Shown here: positions 24,257 to 31,305 of the stretch, in pieces | Layout of the letters: the number at the start of each line of letters is the position of its first letter | How positions within the stretch are numbered: the first letter of the stretch is position 1 | Origin: a virus | DNA length: 54,302 bases | Direction: 5' to 3' (one strand) | Virus record (IMG/VR): IMGVR_UViG_3300042731_006898 | Location: 1 to 54,302 of that record | Translations under genes and position numbers: made by a program | The notes under the pieces: generated by a model | What the model was told of the DNA's origin: nothing | Seen by the model: the letters and a program-made list of their open reading frames with translations, nothing else | Databases searched by the model: none

Positions 24257-24489
24257 CTCAGCCCCTTCCAGTCTCCGTACCATCTGATGATCTGATCGGC
24301 CTTCCAGTAGGGGGACTGTCGGGCACCGAGCCTCTGCACCGGTTCCGGCATGGAACTCTCGAGGGTGGCGTGCTGGGTGCGGTACCACCACATCTTCGGG
24401 GTGCGTGCTCCGATCGCCCGCTTGCCTTCCAGCCGGTAGTGGTCGTTGAGGAGGCCGGCGATCTGCGACAGCCCAATCAGGTGGGTCAT
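24253..24489 (-). CDS. HTH protein (excisionase-like)
   Basis: A 78-residue product with LIGLSQIAGLLNDHYRLEG forming the first helices and a later YWKADQIIRWYGDW helix. It is a second HTH_17-like small protein, distinct from the one at 22313. AAAGGAG lies just upstream of the ATG at 24489. It may regulate the genes of this block. Confidence 0.65.
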   Translation of the reverse strand: MTHLIGLSQIAGLLNDHYRLEGKRAIGARTPKMWWYRTQHATLESSMPEPVQRLGARQSPYWKADQIIRWYGDWKGLR

Positions 24490-24507
24490 CGTGCTCCTTT
24501 CGGAGAG

Positions 24508-24578
24508 GGTGGGGAGAGGGGAGGAAGGAGGACGCTGCGGAGAGCAGTGCAGCGAGGGTGACTCACCCTCTCCCCACC
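24508..24578. promoter_or_regulatory. 13-bp inverted repeat between genes
   Basis: GGTGGGGAGAGGG (24508-24520) is the exact reverse complement of bases 24566-24578, with a 45-base loop. The loop itself includes GAGGGTGACTCACCCTC, a near-perfect smaller palindrome that competes for the right arm. It fills the only untranslated gap (24490-24588) in this stretch, upstream of the 24253 gene. It could switch between two folds in the leader. Confidence 0.5.
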
Positions 24579-24588
24579 GGGGCGGATC

Positions 24589-24954
24589 CTAGCGGTCAAG
24601 ATGCTCACCGAACAGGACGAGCACCCGGGCCAAAGACCTCTGATGGTCTTCGAGCTCCTCGATCTTGTCTTCGAGGCCACACACAGTGTCGTAGTGGCTT
24701 TCGCTGTCTTTCCGATGCCGAGCCTCAGATTGGGCGAGCAGTCGTTCGACATCGTCGATCCTCTGCTTCAGCCGGGTGATCTCATCGAGCCTGGCGCCAC
24801 TGTGCTTCATGCTCACCTTGGCAGTCTCCTCGTTGAGGACGGCCAGGCGTGCCAACCCGACGATCGTGAGTGCCCCGTTCGACACAGCCTGGGCCAGTTT
24901 CTTGGCCCGAGCCTCGAGCTCAGCCTTCTCGAGTGGTTTCATGTGTTGCGTCAT
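24589..24954 (-). CDS. Coiled-coil protein
   Basis: A 121-residue product from ATG at 24954 (ATGA overlap). After a short N-terminal helix, residues ~55-115 form a long charged coiled coil with heptads (RLKQRIDDVERLLAQSE). It follows a small membrane protein and may pair with it. Function unknown. Confidence 0.7.
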   Translation of the reverse strand: MTQHMKPLEKAELEARAKKLAQAVSNGALTIVGLARLAVLNEETAKVSMKHSGARLDEITRLKQRIDDVERLLAQSEARHRKDSESHYDTVCGLEDKIEELEDHQRSLARVLVLFGEHLDR

Positions 24955-25124
24955 TTCTCCTCCAGTAGCAGCCAGGCGAAGGCGAAAGCGAACACGGTTG
25001 CGATCAGGAAGCAGGTCGTACCTGCGGCCACCTCCCACTTCACCTGTGTCTGCCACACCATCCACCCGAAGAACATCATTGCACCGAGCGCCGTCACGAA
25101 GCAGGCGAGAACGATGGCCCTCAC
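24951..25124 (-). CDS. Small protein with two membrane helices
   Basis: From GTG at 25124 (GTGA overlap with the preceding stop) the product has 57 residues and two hydrophobic helices separated by a short WQTQVKWE turn. A longer frame starting at 25238 would overlap the upstream gene by 118 bases and is not preferred. Holin-like size, but its position in the early block argues against lysis; superinfection exclusion is a possible role. Confidence 0.6.
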   Translation of the reverse strand: MRAIVLACFVTALGAMMFFGWMVWQTQVKWEVAAGTTCFLIATVFAFAFAWLLLEEK

Positions 25125-25402
25125 CGTTGAAGCATCTTTCTCAGCCGCACCGGCCAGGGGGGGCGCGTACCCCTGTCCGAGAATGAGAGCCACGGTCCAG
25201 ACCACCGCCGGGCTAAGTAGGCGGTCTGGATGAGGCACGGTTCACAGAGGATCCGTTCCACCCACTCGTCGTAGGGGGCGCCGTACCACTGCCACACCAC
25301 CACTGCCGTGTCGTCGTCTTCCACGCAGGTTCCGCACTCGTCGCAGACGGTGCAGAGGGTATGGTGGTGTGCCATCCAGGCGGTCAGCCCTTCGCCCCAC
25401 AT
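25121..25402 (-). CDS. Small zinc-binding-like protein
   Basis: A 93-residue product with CTVCDEC and GTC near residue 20 and a later CEPC. This is enough for one zinc site. Start ambiguous between GTG 25405, ATG 25402 and ATG 25375; ATG 25402 overlaps the preceding stop by one base. Function unknown. Confidence 0.65.
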   Translation of the reverse strand: MWGEGLTAWMAHHHTLCTVCDECGTCVEDDDTAVVVWQWYGAPYDEWVERILCEPCLIQTAYLARRWSGPWLSFSDRGTRPPWPVRLRKMLQR

Positions 25403-25641
25403 CACAGAGACTCGGGCCCGATCTCGATTCGTCGCACCGGGGCACCCCGGATCACGAACGCTTCGGGCGGGTTCACGAGGATCGGTCCTTTACCCGCAGA
25501 CAGGGCCTCGAGGATGTGATGTCCGGGCCGATGGTCAGCGATGACGATCACCTCGTCTCCGCTCTCCATGTCCATGCCGGCCAGTTGGATGACCGTGTCG
25601 AGCATCCCGATCGGGGCTGCGAGCCCCACGATCTCAATCAC
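25402..25641 (-). CDS. Hypothetical protein, first gene after a promoter-like region
   Basis: A 79-residue product starting with GTG at 25641 behind AGAAGGAGGG. It is beta-rich with GDEVIVIADHRPGHHILEAL. It is the first gene downstream of the TTGCCG-17-TAGACT promoter candidate, so it likely leads a new transcript covering the block to about 22.0 kb. Confidence 0.65.
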   Translation of the reverse strand: MIEIVGLAAPIGMLDTVIQLAGMDMESGDEVIVIADHRPGHHILEALSAGKGPILVNPPEAFVIRGAPVRRIEIGPESL

Positions 25642-25847
25642 CTGCTCCCTCCTCCTTCTGTAACCACAAGTCTACGCTGTTGCGGCGGCGGCGGCAAGTC
25701 GCCTCGAGAACCTCCCAGGGCCCCCAAGGATCCCCCAAGAGTCTGTCCACCGTCTCTTCCCCCGGTCTTCCTACCACCCTTCTGCCCTCATCCGGGGCGG
25801 CCTCACCCCGGGCGAGCACCCTGCTCCCCTCGCTGCATACACCGATG
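25642..25847 (-). promoter_or_regulatory. Promoter region with repeated upstream element
   Basis: On the minus strand TTGCCG (25694-25689), 17 bases, then TAGACT (25671-25666) precede the 25402 gene. Immediately upstream (25700-25745) lies a ~46-bp sequence similar (about three quarters identical by eye) to one at 31,329-31,376 upstream of another promoter candidate. The remainder up to the end of the 25848 gene shows no frame that I trust. Confidence 0.55.
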
Positions 25848-26072
25848 TCATTCGTATCCGACCGTCACGTATGCACCTTTCTCGGCCAGGTCTCTCGCCC
25901 TGCCCATGGCGTAGTTGAGCGCCGCCTTACGGTACGTGTATGGGCCCGTTCGACGCCACACCTTCCCGGCATGCACCTCGACCACCCACCATTCCCCGAG
26001 ACGTTCCGGGGCATGCACGAGCAGCCGGAAAGATCCGGCACGGGTCGCAGGACGCACCTCGATATGGCGCAT
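25848..26072 (-). CDS. Hypothetical protein
   Basis: A 74-residue, basic beta-rich product. It begins at the ATG directly after the stop of the small gene at 26073. The C-terminal half has a YTYRKAALNYAMGRARDLAEKG helix, as in small domains that repeat 'AA..YA..RA' helices. No family recognised. It is followed by the promoter region at 25.65 kb. Confidence 0.65.
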   Translation of the reverse strand: MRHIEVRPATRAGSFRLLVHAPERLGEWWVVEVHAGKVWRRTGPYTYRKAALNYAMGRARDLAEKGAYVTVGYE

Positions 26073-26234
26073 TCAGGAGGCCCTAATGACCCAGGTTTCC
26101 CTGGCCCGGGGCCACACCCTGCGAACCTCGGTTCTTACGTCATAGACATGCTGAGAGCAGGCGTGAAAGTACCCGGCGGGGGTCAGCCATCTCTTGACGC
26201 TAGGTCTGCAGCGGCAGCGAGAGCACAATTCCAT
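26073..26234 (-). CDS. Very small Cys-rich basic protein
   Basis: A 53-residue frame, easily missed by gene callers, with a strong GGGAGGTGAATC ribosome site before the ATG at 26234 and a stop abutting the next ATG. It starts MELCSRCRCRP and has a fourth Cys at residue 26, so it could hold zinc. The rest is Arg-rich. The ribosome site and the fit between hairpin and next gene support translation. Confidence 0.65.
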   Translation of the reverse strand: MELCSRCRCRPSVKRWLTPAGYFHACSQHVYDVRTEVRRVWPRARETWVIRAS

Positions 26235-26261
26235 GATTCACCTCCCTTCAAGCATAGATGC

Positions 26262-26297
26262 AAGAGCCCAAGCAGGGCTAGATCTGCTTGGGCTCTT
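26262..26297 (-). terminator. Perfect 14-bp terminator-like hairpin
   Basis: AAGAGCCCAAGCAG pairs perfectly with CTGCTTGGGCTCTT around an 8-base loop, between the stop of the 26316 gene and the ribosome site of the 26073 gene. On the minus strand the stem ends CTCTTGCAT, a weak T-run. It probably ends or attenuates the transcript coming from 31.3 kb and leaves the small downstream gene in a structured leader. Confidence 0.65.
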
Positions 26298-26315
26298 AGG
26301 GCATGGAGTGGCGAA

Positions 26316-26939
26316 TCAGGTGAAGGCTCTTGCTACATCCTCCGGGTCGAAGTCGATGCTCTGAAGCCACCCTCGGAACGTGTCGAGATCCGCTTCTCGA
26401 ACCCACAGATCCGAGATGGTCGAGAACACGTTCGAGGATGTGGAGAACGTCCACAGGATCGGCACGGGAGGATGCACCTCACCCTTGTACAGGGCGTTGT
26501 AGAGGTTCCCGGCAACGACCTTGTAGGACACGGTCGAGTCTGGGTAGCCGGTGATCCAGCCCGTAGCGAACTTCACGAACCCGTGATCCTCAGCCTCGAA
26601 GGCAACCTCGGTGTACCCGCGCCAGGCGTCCTGCCGCACGAACCGTTCGGTCGGCTGCAGAGCCTCCCACCATTCCGGCATCTCCTCGCAGACTTCCGGG
26701 CATTGCACCCAGAACACGGTCTCGTCGTCGTCGTCTGCGTGCTCCTCAGCCTGCAGCCTCTCAGCCTCAGCCTCGGCTTCTTCCTCGGTCTCGTGGTAGG
26801 ACACCACGTACTCGTCGAGGTCGGACCACACGCCGTACCGGTCTTTGGTGAACTTGACCGCTTCGGGCTCCTCCTCCGAGAAGCGAGCCACCATTGACGG
26901 GTACTGCTCCTCCGACAGGTAGAGGTCGTATTCGATCAT
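26316..26939 (-). CDS. Acidic hypothetical protein
   Basis: The 207-residue product from ATG at 26939 (ATGA overlap) is very acidic in the middle (TEEEAEAEAERLQAEEHADDDDE). A beta-rich, aromatic C-terminal half follows. The charge pattern is compatible with a DNA-mimic or protein-binding role, but this is speculative. Last gene of the transcript before the perfect hairpin. Confidence 0.7.
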   Translation of the reverse strand: MIEYDLYLSEEQYPSMVARFSEEEPEAVKFTKDRYGVWSDLDEYVVSYHETEEEAEAEAERLQAEEHADDDDETVFWVQCPEVCEEMPEWWEALQPTERFVRQDAWRGYTEVAFEAEDHGFVKFATGWITGYPDSTVSYKVVAGNLYNALYKGEVHPPVPILWTFSTSSNVFSTISDLWVREADLDTFRGWLQSIDFDPEDVARAFT

Positions 26940-27202
26940 CGGGCGTTCCCCCTCACCTCGTCTGTGATCTCGTTGACGTAGTCCCGAATGGGCTGTGGGG
27001 CATTCGCTACTGCACGCTCGTGCATCAGAGCCCATTCCTCGGCCTGCTCCTCGGAGGGCAGGATCCCACCCGAGATATCGAAGTCGGCGCCCTGGTCGAT
27101 CACGTGCGTAACGACCGTTACATCGGACGGCCCGGTGATCTTCACCTCGGTGCCGTAGTCGGGGTGCCGGTTGATGAGCACCCACACCTTCTTCTCAGCC
27201 AT
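26936..27202 (-). CDS. Hypothetical protein
   Basis: An 88-residue product: beta strands at the N-terminus (KKVWVLINRHPDYGTEVKI) and a helical C-terminal half. It overlaps both neighbours. No domain recognised. Confidence 0.65.
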   Translation of the reverse strand: MAEKKVWVLINRHPDYGTEVKITGPSDVTVVTHVIDQGADFDISGGILPSEEQAEEWALMHERAVANAPQPIRDYVNEITDEVRGNAR

Positions 27203-27416
27203 CAGTTCTCCCCTCTGGGTAGACGGTGTCGATCACAGCCTGCATGAACGCATCGTCGTCGTCCGTCCAGGGCACACGCCCTTCAAAGTACCTGCCAGCC
27301 TTCCGTTCAACCCAGGTGAGCACATCGCTCATATCGAGTGGTGCTCGCCACGCCGGCCTGCGCCAGGCATCCTGCCGTTTGCCCAATTCGACGAGCACCT
27401 TCCGCTGTTCTTCCAT
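27195..27416 (-). CDS. Hypothetical protein
   Basis: A 73-residue product, basic at the start and acidic at the end (PWTDDDDAFMQAVIDTVYPEG). It overlaps the next gene by 8 bases and is separated from the upstream gene by 4. No known family. Confidence 0.6.
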   Translation of the reverse strand: MEEQRKVLVELGKRQDAWRRPAWRAPLDMSDVLTWVERKAGRYFEGRVPWTDDDDAFMQAVIDTVYPEGRTDG

Positions 27417-27420
27417 TCGC

Positions 27421-27651
27421 TCATCCTCCCCTCATGCTGTCCCGCACGGCCACGTAGAAGGCACTGAGAGCCACTGTGCCGCTCTCTGTGGGCTTCCCGT
27501 GCTCTACCCACACCTTGTACTCCGGTGTCCACTTCCAGGGCTTCCTGAGGGCATACAGCAGCGTCTCAGCACCGATGATGCTCAGGCTGTAGAGCACCTC
27601 CAGAAAGTCGAGGAGTTCTTCGTTGCAGCCCTGTCCGTACCATTCGCTCAT
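27421..27651 (-). CDS. Hypothetical protein
   Basis: A 76-residue helical product from ATG at 27651 behind GGAGG (5-base spacing; an in-frame GTG lies 15 bases earlier). It contains ELLDFLEVLYSLSIIGAETLLYAL and many Trp/Tyr. It is the first gene after the hairpin at 27709. Confidence 0.65.
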   Translation of the reverse strand: MSEWYGQGCNEELLDFLEVLYSLSIIGAETLLYALRKPWKWTPEYKVWVEHGKPTESGTVALSAFYVAVRDSMRGG

Positions 27652-27708
27652 GTTTGCCTCCTTCACCTCCTTGAAGGACCGCTAACCGGTGTGCTGTCAA
27701 GCACCGTC

Positions 27709-27732
27709 GGCCACACCATTGCTGATGTGGCC
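27709..27732 (-). terminator. Small hairpin after the 27741 gene
   Basis: GGCCACA pairs with TGTGGCC around a 10-base loop just downstream of the 27741 gene and before the next ribosome site. No T-run. A partial terminator or RNA-stabilising stem. Confidence 0.4.
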
Positions 27733-27740
27733 TGCGCTGC

Positions 27741-28226
27741 TCACACCACATGCACCCGCAGGATCCGGGTCAGGGGATAGTCGAACCGTTCGCCGGTCGC
27801 CTCCCCATCCTCGTCGGTCACCACACCACGCAGCCTGGGGCTGCTGCCGCCCTCCACATGCGACAGTTTCACGTTCATGGTGCGGCCGTCCCGCAGGGTC
27901 ACCTCTGCGATGTATCCACGCCAGCGGGCTGTGATCTCCCGGTCGGCCTGAACGGTGCCGAACGAGTACAGGGGCCCTCCGACACCCGAACCGATACGGT
28001 GCAGAGCCTCAGCCACACCAGTAGCAGTCTCCAGACTTGGCGACTCGAACGTGACGTTGAAGTCGGGCAGGATCTCCTCGTAGGTGTCGTCCCCGATCTG
28101 CTTCTCCATGCTCAGCCACACCCGATAGGTGATGGCGTGGTCGGAGCAGCGGACCAGCCTACGTTCGCCGTCCACGACCGTCTCGTAGCACTGGCAGCCG
28201 GGTCCGAACGGTGGTCTCGTCTCCAT
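27741..28226 (-). CDS. Hypothetical protein with CxC start
   Basis: The 161-residue product starts at the ATG at 28226 (TGATG overlap). It has GPGCQCYETV near the N-terminus and a C-terminal half made of many short strands (beta barrel-like). Single-copy, no recognised domain. It ends a tightly coupled set running from 31.2 kb. Confidence 0.65.
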   Translation of the reverse strand: METRPPFGPGCQCYETVVDGERRLVRCSDHAITYRVWLSMEKQIGDDTYEEILPDFNVTFESPSLETATGVAEALHRIGSGVGGPLYSFGTVQADREITARWRGYIAEVTLRDGRTMNVKLSHVEGGSSPRLRGVVTDEDGEATGERFDYPLTRILRVHVV

Positions 28227-28729
28227 CAGAACAGCCCTTCGTCGAAGTCCACATCCACCCTCGACCACCAGGCTTTCCGCCACTTGTCGCCGGGGCTTTC
28301 TGGGGTGCCGTGCTCGCACTTGTGGTAGGTGTAGCGGGCCCCGGTGCCTTCCCCCTCGGTGCCCCACGATTCGAGGTGGGCCGAGCTCCGAGACACATCA
28401 AGGACATGCCAACGCTGCTCGTACCCGTCTTCGGAGCATTCGTCGAGCACCTTCTCACACCGGCTGCAGATGATGACCTGATAGGGCAGCCGAATCTCGC
28501 GGCCGTCCCGGTAGTCGTCATACTTGCCGGAGAACACCTTCGCCCAGGCCAAGTCTTCGAGCCTGACCGGCACCGGCGCCGAATGCCCGTGGCAGAAACC
28601 GTCCCGGGGCTCCACCTCGAACAGCAGGTAGCCTTCCGGGATCTCGGCTGGTGGGCCGTCCAGCACCTGCAGATCGGCCAGCCTGGCCGGTGCCGCCATC
28701 GGTGACTCCAGACGCATCAGTACGAACAT
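28226..28729 (-). CDS. Hypothetical protein with Cys pairs
   Basis: A 167-residue product from ATG at 28729 behind GAGGAGGAGG. A CSRCEK pair sits mid-protein, with further Cys at CHGH and HKCEHG, so one or two zinc sites are possible. Acidic C-terminus (SRVDVDFDEGLF). It overlaps the upstream gene by 13 bases. Function unknown. Confidence 0.7.
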   Translation of the reverse strand: MFVLMRLESPMAAPARLADLQVLDGPPAEIPEGYLLFEVEPRDGFCHGHSAPVPVRLEDLAWAKVFSGKYDDYRDGREIRLPYQVIICSRCEKVLDECSEDGYEQRWHVLDVSRSSAHLESWGTEGEGTGARYTYHKCEHGTPESPGDKWRKAWWSRVDVDFDEGLF

Positions 28730-28920
28730 GCTGCCTCCTCCTCGTTCCACAGGATCCGCTGCTGGGCCATGCCGTACAGCCCGGATCCTCGCACCATGGC
28801 TGCCACCACGTGTCCGCCGTTGCAGCGGTCAACGATCCGCACGTTGAAGTATCGGGGATCGGCCCGCAGCCGGTCGGCCAGGGCCTCTGCTTCGGCCAGG
28901 GTCATCCGGTACCTACGCAT
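28717..28920 (-). CDS. Small protein with EAEALADRLRAD helix
   Basis: A 67-residue product: an N-terminal MTLAEAEALADRLRADPRYFNVRIV helix-strand unit followed by two more strands, like a small degron-tag or adaptor domain seen in actinophages. It overlaps the upstream stop by one base. Function unknown. Confidence 0.65.
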   Translation of the reverse strand: MRRYRMTLAEAEALADRLRADPRYFNVRIVDRCNGGHVVAAMVRGSGLYGMAQQRILWNEEEAACSY

Positions 28921-29276
28921 CAGTAGGACTCCCGGATCTCGTAGCCTGCCTTCTCCAGCAGCCTGGCGATCTCGTCGAGCGTGTCGGGGCTCCACTCCTG
29001 ACCGTCGAGGGCTGCGACGATCCCATCCAGCGGCAGACCGGCACGCCGGTACAGGTCTCGCAGACCGGCCTTCAGGGTCGGCAGGTGGTAGTTCCCGTAC
29101 AGCAGGTACGGAACGTGGGCGTGCTGCACGAGGTGAGTGTGGTACCACCTGCTGTCTCCGAGGCTGGTTGACCACAGCACCCACGAGTGCGTGTTGGGGT
29201 CTTCTGTGGTCGAGTCGGGCAGAATGGCGACAGCCTCCCCGCCCTGCTTCTCGATATGTTCGATGATCTCACGCAT
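28920..29276 (-). CDS. Hypothetical protein
   Basis: A 118-residue product from ATG at 29276 behind GGGGAGG. Alternating helix-strand content, no cysteines. The C-terminal portion ends SPDTLDEIARLLEKAGYEIRESY, the same general shape as the following small gene, so they may be fragments or partners. No family recognised. Confidence 0.65.
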   Translation of the reverse strand: MREIIEHIEKQGGEAVAILPDSTTEDPNTHSWVLWSTSLGDSRWYHTHLVQHAHVPYLLYGNYHLPTLKAGLRDLYRRAGLPLDGIVAALDGQEWSPDTLDEIARLLEKAGYEIRESY

Positions 29277-29682
29277 GCTGCCTCCCCATGTATTCCCCGG
29301 CGTGGTAGGAGCAGGGCTCCTTCCGGTCGTCGCATGTCGGGCACACCCACTCACCCTGCCGGATCTTCTGAGTGCCGATCAGCAGGATCGTGCCGTCGTG
29401 CTCCATGCCACGGCGCCCCAGATCGTCCCAGAAGGCCCACTCGTCGAGGCTCACCCGGCAGTCCATGCCGGAACGCAGCAGCCCGGGTTCGCTCACCTTG
29501 CCGGTGGCTGTGTTGAGCACCGCAGACCACACCCGATACTCAGTCCACGTGTCATCGACCCAGCGGTCGAGCCCATCCTCACACAGCCCGCACATCAGGT
29601 CGGCCCCGCCCGGGGTGCCGACCGGTGTGCCATGCACACAGTGCCGACCGTAGATCACCTGTTCCCACAGTTCTTCGCTCAT
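29269..29682 (-). CDS. Hypothetical zinc-binding-like protein
   Basis: A 137-residue product from ATG at 29682 (ATGA overlap). N-terminal HCVHGTPVG...CGLCEDG and C-terminal CPTCDDRKEPCSYH give two clusters of likely zinc ligands around a beta-rich centre. The C-terminal cluster resembles the CPTCx(n)CxxH motifs common in actinobacteria. Confidence 0.7.
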   Translation of the reverse strand: MSEELWEQVIYGRHCVHGTPVGTPGGADLMCGLCEDGLDRWVDDTWTEYRVWSAVLNTATGKVSEPGLLRSGMDCRVSLDEWAFWDDLGRRGMEHDGTILLIGTQKIRQGEWVCPTCDDRKEPCSYHAGEYMGRQHA

Positions 29683-29876
29683 TGCCACTCCTTCAGCGAC
29701 TCCAGCAGCCCCTCCGACTGCTCGTAGCCGAATCGGATCACCGCCCGCAGCGCGTCCGCCGAACCGAACCCGCACTTGCGGCGCAGCAGATCGGCTACCG
29801 CCAGGTATTCGGCTTTGATCTCCTCGTCCTGCAGCAGCCACAGCACCTTGTCGTCGAACTTCTGAATCTTGCCCAT
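29679..29876 (-). CDS. Small helical protein
   Basis: A 65-residue all-helical product (VLWLLQDEEIKAEYLAVADLLRRK). Weak resemblance to small ribbon-helix or tetratricopeptide-like helices; no firm call. Coupled to the downstream gene by ATGA and separated from the upstream gene by 8 bases. Confidence 0.6.
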   Translation of the reverse strand: MGKIQKFDDKVLWLLQDEEIKAEYLAVADLLRRKCGFGSADALRAVIRFGYEQSEGLLESLKEWQ

Positions 29877-29884
29877 CGCTCCCC

Positions 29885-30139
29885 CTACCAGCCCCAGCCC
29901 ATCTCGGGCGGCTGGCTGTCGTCTTCGTCCGGTTCTTCAAACACAGCGTCTTGGCACTGCTGGCAAAGCCCGGAGATCCGGTACTCCTGCCTGCTGAGCC
30001 TGTCCCGAAAGTCGGTCGCCGGGCCACCACATCCGATCGGTGGCTGCACGCACCGATCCCCTTTGATTGCGGTTGTGCGGCCTGCCATCTGTTCGAGGAG
30101 CCCTTCGATTGCGGGCGCCTTGCGGGTCGGTTCTGCCAT
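29885..30139 (-). CDS. Conserved Cys-rich protein (PPIGCGGP...CQxCQD type)
   Basis: The 84-residue product from ATG at 30139 contains RTTAIKGDRCVQPPIGCGGP, FRDRLSRQEYRISGLCQQCQDAVFE. Two Cys pairs form a zinc site. I recall this pattern as a small conserved protein in actinobacteria and their phages, annotated only as hypothetical. It overlaps the preceding stop by one base. Confidence 0.75.
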   Translation of the reverse strand: MAEPTRKAPAIEGLLEQMAGRTTAIKGDRCVQPPIGCGGPATDFRDRLSRQEYRISGLCQQCQDAVFEEPDEDDSQPPEMGWGW

Positions 30140-30387
30140 CAGCCCATCCTCCTGTAGCCTTCGAACCATTCGGGCCACTCCTCGTTCTGAGTGTTGATCC
30201 ACTCGCGCACCTGGGCCTTGACTGCCTCCTCGGTGTTGGCGATCTGGGGCTTGCCGGTCTCGTAGTCCCACACGTTGATGACTTCGACCGGCCGGTAGGC
30301 GTAGGTGTTGAAGGACAGTTCAATGTAGGGCCCACCCTCGTAGTCGGCCCTGATGATTCTTCCTCTGTCCTGTACGGTGATGGTCAT
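30139..30387 (-). CDS. Hypothetical protein
   Basis: An 82-residue product, beta N-terminus (TITVQDRGRIIRADYEGG) then acidic helices with several Trp. It overlaps both neighbours by one base. No domain recognised. Confidence 0.6.
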   Translation of the reverse strand: MTITVQDRGRIIRADYEGGPYIELSFNTYAYRPVEVINVWDYETGKPQIANTEEAVKAQVREWINTQNEEWPEWFEGYRRMG

Positions 30388-30782
30388 CAGAGCCTCCCTA
30401 CTTCGTTGTCTTCTATGTGCTGAGTCTCCATGGTGCGGAGGGCTCGCAGCAGGTACTGCAGGGCTCCGGTGGCGTCTCCGGTGAGGAGGATCCCCTCAGC
30501 TTCGAACACGAGCGCCCGGGCTTTGGCCTTGGGATCCTGTGTCCGGTTCTCCTCGCGCTGCTGTTCGAGGTCGCTGTTGGCGTCGTCCAGTTCGTCGAGA
30601 GCATGCAGGTAGGCAGTGCGGAGGTTCTCGAAGCCGTCGTAGGCCAGGTCGTAGGCTTTGCGAGCCTCGTCGGCACGGTCCTTCGGGATCTCGCCGTCGT
30701 CGAAGTCGGACTCCAGGTAGGTGAGGTGGGCTCCGACCTTGTCGAGGTGCTCCCTCATCTGTCGAATGCTGTGACTGTCCAT
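30387..30782 (-). CDS. Coiled-coil hypothetical protein
   Basis: A 131-residue protein from ATG at 30782, behind GGAAGGGGAGACG. It is helical with long heptads (ALDELDDANSDLEQQREEN). A second possible start at ATG 30899 overlaps the upstream stop by ATGA and would add 39 Ser/Arg-rich residues. The near-palindrome CCCTAAGTAGGG in that stretch could instead be a control site. Likely oligomeric; function unknown. Confidence 0.65.
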   Translation of the reverse strand: MDSHSIRQMREHLDKVGAHLTYLESDFDDGEIPKDRADEARKAYDLAYDGFENLRTAYLHALDELDDANSDLEQQREENRTQDPKAKARALVFEAEGILLTGDATGALQYLLRALRTMETQHIEDNEVGRL

Positions 30783-30895
30783 CGTCTCCCCTTCCGGCGC
30801 GTACCCTTCTCCGCACACGCGATCGTTTTCCGAAACCACCGGCGCCCTAAGTAGGGCCCCAGAGTGGCGGCGGACGTAAGTAGAGGAGGACCGGC

Positions 30896-31234
30896 TCATT
30901 GCCAGTCCTCCTCCTCGTTCTGCCAGATGCCCCATCCGCCACCCTCGTTCAGGTAGCCGAACCACAGCCCTTCGGGCAGGTGCTCGTTGATGTGGTCGCA
31001 GAGTTCTTCGTACAGGCTGTGCCCGATCTCCTCGGTGCCTTCCTTCCAGTGCCAGATCCCGCTGTGGGAGCACTGCACGATGTAGTGCTCAACGATGTTG
31101 TGGGCTTCGGGGTCGGCTTCCCAGCCGGTCTCGCAGGCCCATTCGAAGATGTTCAGGGTCACCTCGGGGAGGGTCCGCACACCCTCGTCGAAGTAGAGCC
31201 CGGGCTCCAGTTCGAGCACCTTGCTGTCGGTCAT
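30896..31234 (-). CDS. Acidic hypothetical protein, first gene of the small-gene block
   Basis: A 112-residue product. ATG 31234 is chosen over ATG 31240 because AGGAGG lies 7 bases before it. It is acidic and Trp-rich with a NEEEDWQ end. It is the first gene downstream of the TTGCAA-16-TACACT promoter candidate and probably heads the long overlapping transcript down to 26.3 kb. Confidence 0.7.
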   Translation of the reverse strand: MTDSKVLELEPGLYFDEGVRTLPEVTLNIFEWACETGWEADPEAHNIVEHYIVQCSHSGIWHWKEGTEEIGHSLYEELCDHINEHLPEGLWFGYLNEGGGWGIWQNEEEDWQ

Positions 31235-31277
31235 TGCCATACCTCCTGTCGGTTGTGGATCGCACTCCACCCTCGGG

Positions 31278-31305
31278 AGTGTAGCCACTCGGTTACAGAT
31301 TGCAA
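31278..31305 (-). promoter_or_regulatory. Promoter candidate for the small-gene block
   Basis: On the minus strand TTGCAA (31305-31300), 16 bases, then TACACT (31283-31278) lie about 45 bases before the ATG at 31234. The extended -10 GGCTACACT also occurs at 18,598-18,606. About 25 bases upstream of the -35 is the sequence shared with the 25.7-kb promoter region. Confidence 0.55.

Noticed and set aside
25125-25238. Longer start for the two-helix membrane protein
   Set aside because: It would overlap the upstream zinc-like gene by 118 bases and adds a region without ribosome site. The GTG in the GTGA junction fits the local pattern.
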